A DNA stretch of 64,000 nt, taken from contig OZ024857.1 in NCBI GenBank assembly GCA_964017155.1, positions 32,283,542 through 32,347,541 on the forward strand, read 5' to 3'. Position numbers and translations under genes: made by a program. Numbering within the stretch: position 1 is the stretch's first letter; each line of letters begins with the position of its first letter. The DNA is from Oasisia sp. SBJ-2009. Lineage: Eukaryota; Annelida; Polychaeta; Sabellida; Siboglinidae. The notes under the pieces were generated by a model, which did not search any database, was not told the origin of the DNA, and saw only the letters and a list, made by a program, of their open reading frames with translations. Of the stretch, positions 62,878 through 64,000 are shown one piece after another.

Positions 62878-64000
62878 GTTGGTTGGAATGCGGAGGTTTG
62901 GTGTAGTGGGGAGGTTGGGTGGAGTTGGGAGGTTGGGTGAAGTGTGGAGGTTGGTTTGAGTGCGAACTTTGGGTGGAGTGCGGAGGTTGGGTGGAGTGCG
63001 TAGGTTGGGTGAAGTGGGGAGGTTGGATGGAGTGGGGAGGTTAGGTGGAGGGCGGAGGTTCGGTGGAGTGGGGAGTGTGGGTGGCGTGGGGAGGTTGGGT
63101 GGAGTGGGGAGGTTGGTTGAAGTGGGGAGGTTGGGTGGAGAGGGGAGGTTCGGTGGAGTGGGGAGGTTGGGAAGAGTGGGGAGGTTGGGTGCTCTGGGGA
63201 GGTTGAGTGATGTGAGGAGGTTGGGTGGAGTGAGGAGGTTGCGAGGAGTGGGGAGTTTGAGTGGAGTGGGGAGGTTGGGTGATTTGGGGAGGTTGGGTGA
63301 AGTGGGGAGGTTGGGTTGAGTGGGGAGGTTGTATGAAGTGGGGAAGTTGTGTGGAGTGCGGAGGTTGGGTGGAGTGCGGAGGTTGCATGGAGTGCGGAAG
63401 TTGGGTGGAGTGCGGAAGTTGGGTGGAGTGCGGAGGTTGGATGAAGTGGGGAGGTTGGGTGGAGTGGGGAGGTTGGGTAATTTGGGGAGGTTGGGTGGAG
63501 TGGGGAGGTTGGGTGATGTGGGGAGGTTGGGTGAAGTGGGGAGGTTGGGTGAAGTGGGGAGGTTGGGTTGAGTGGGGAGGTTGTATGAAGTGGGGAGGTT
63601 GTGTGGAGTGCGGAGGTTGGGTGGAGTGCGGAAGTTGGGTGGAGTGCGGAGGTTGGGTGGAGTGCGGAGGTTGGGTGAAGTGGGGAGGTTGGGTGGAGTG
63701 GGGAGGTTGGGTGGAGGGCGGAGGTTGGGTGGAGTGGGGAGGATGGGTTGAAGTGGGGAGGTTGGGTGGAGTGGTGTGGTTGGGTGAAGTGGGGAGGTTG
63801 GGTGGATTTGGGAGGATGGGTTGAAGTGGGGATGTTGGGTGGAGTGGGGAGGTTGGGAAGAGTGGGGAGGTTGGGTGCTCTGGGGAGGTTGGGTGAAGTG
63901 GGGAGGTTGGGTGGAGTGAGGAGGTTGCGTGGAGTGGGGAGTTTGAGTGGAGTGGGGAGGTTGGGTGATTTGGGGAGTTTGGGTGAAGTGAGGAAGTTGT
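62878..64000 (+). repeat. Recurrence of the family B opening segment
   Basis: GGTTGGTTGGAATGCGG, GGTTTGGTGTAG and GGTTTGAGTGCGAACTTT (about 62,878-62,990) match 45,655-45,765. Homology continues to about 63,560 with one inserted GTGCGTAGG monomer. It then diverges through a GTATGAAG/GTTGTGTGG segment, a 19-mer near 63,750 and the GGGAAGAG-GTGCTCT-GTTGCGTGG order. The window ends inside the array. Confidence 0.75.

Larger units (their letters stand above)
1..64000 (+). repeat. 18-bp G-rich satellite array filling the whole window
   Basis: The sequence is an uninterrupted tandem array of an 18-bp monomer, consensus GGTTGGGTGGAGTGGGGA (12 G, 4 T, 2 A, 0 C). Frequent variants replace GGAG by GAAG, TGGGG by TGCGG, GGTT by AGTT or GTTT, and the GGAGT core by CTCT, GATT or GATAT. 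I found no non-repeat interruption, transposon, tRNA, rRNA or poly-A tract at any point, and both ends of the window are inside the array. No promoter, splice structure or terminator can be supported. The array is read here with the G-rich strand as +, and its orientation never inverts across 64 kb. I do not recognise the family by name. The scale and nested structure fit eukaryotic satellite DNA. Confidence 0.97.
1..64000 (+). other. Near-continuous G-quadruplex-forming sequence (i-motif potential on the - strand)
   Basis: Two adjacent consensus monomers satisfy the canonical four-tract G3+ rule with loops of 7 or less. For example, at 360-390 the tracts are 360-362, 369-372, 378-380 and 387-390, with loops TGGAGT (6 nt), AGGTT (5 nt) and TGGAGT (6 nt). 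The same arrangement recurs wherever two neighbouring monomers keep both the GGG and GGGG tracts, which is most of the window. Monomers with TGCGG or GATTT break one tract locally. The complementary strand has matching C-tracts and could form i-motifs. This is a sequence-level prediction only; folding in the cell is inferred. Confidence 0.7.

Noticed and set aside
1..64000. Telomeric repeat array
   Set aside because: TTGGG and GGTTGGG resemble telomere-like G-tracts, but no run of TTAGGG, TTGGGG or TTTAGGG exists and the period is 18 bp with nested higher-order units. Subtelomeric position remains possible but cannot be shown.
1..64000. CRISPR array
   Set aside because: Repeats are contiguous, with no spacers of unrelated sequence between them, and no cas genes are present.
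1..64000. Human PRDM9 hotspot motif CCNCCNTNNCCNC on the C-rich strand
   Set aside because: I tried every phase of TCCCCACTCCACCCAACC and found at least two mismatches in each. Other species have different PRDM9 motifs, so this does not exclude recombination activity.

Overview
This 64-kb window is satellite DNA from end to end. I see no gene, RNA gene, transposon or stretch of unique sequence on either strand. The building block is an 18-bp monomer close to GGTTGGGTGGAGTGGGGA on the + strand. It repeats about 3,550 times, with substitutions in most copies and with occasional 13-, 15-, 16-, 17- and 19-bp monomers. Both window edges lie inside the array. A block of this length, with nested higher-order repeats and no coding content, points to a eukaryotic genome in constitutive heterochromatin (pericentromeric, subtelomeric or sex-chromosome type). 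CpG positions that alternate with TpG or CpA between copies suggest a genome with cytosine methylation. I cannot name the species or the chromosome location.

Two array families can be separated by marker monomers. Family A covers about 1-44,600. Its markers are a GATATGGGG monomer, a GCGAACTTT junction and a GCGCGC-bearing monomer. Family B covers about 45,650-64,000. Its markers are GGTAATTTGGGG and GCACGGAG. A B-like island sits inside family A at about 3,798-6,815, with a second piece at 7,934-8,720. The zone between the families (about 44,580-45,650) carries its own 216-bp direct duplication.

Family A is nested at several levels. The levels are 18 bp; roughly 200, 595, 776, 1,316 and 1,405 bp tandem units; a ~5.2-kb unit present twice (12,563-22,318); and a ~6.1-6.2-kb unit present three times in a row (22,714-41,131) with the start of a fourth copy. 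A further ~2.9-kb block at the left edge recurs about 9.1 kb downstream. Family B is built on a ~2.07-kb unit (copies of 1.6-3.4 kb) that is itself grouped into ~5.5-5.9-kb units. Length differences between large copies are almost always whole multiples of 18 bp, as expected from in-register unequal exchange or slippage.

The + strand is about two-thirds G and almost lacks C, so the consensus is a nearly continuous G-quadruplex motif. The same composition leaves very long reading frames open, above all on the - strand, up to 5,117 codons. These are by-products of a stop-free repeat and are not annotated as genes. There is therefore no gene network to describe; the biology here is repeat amplification, possible G4/i-motif/R-loop structure, and chromatin.
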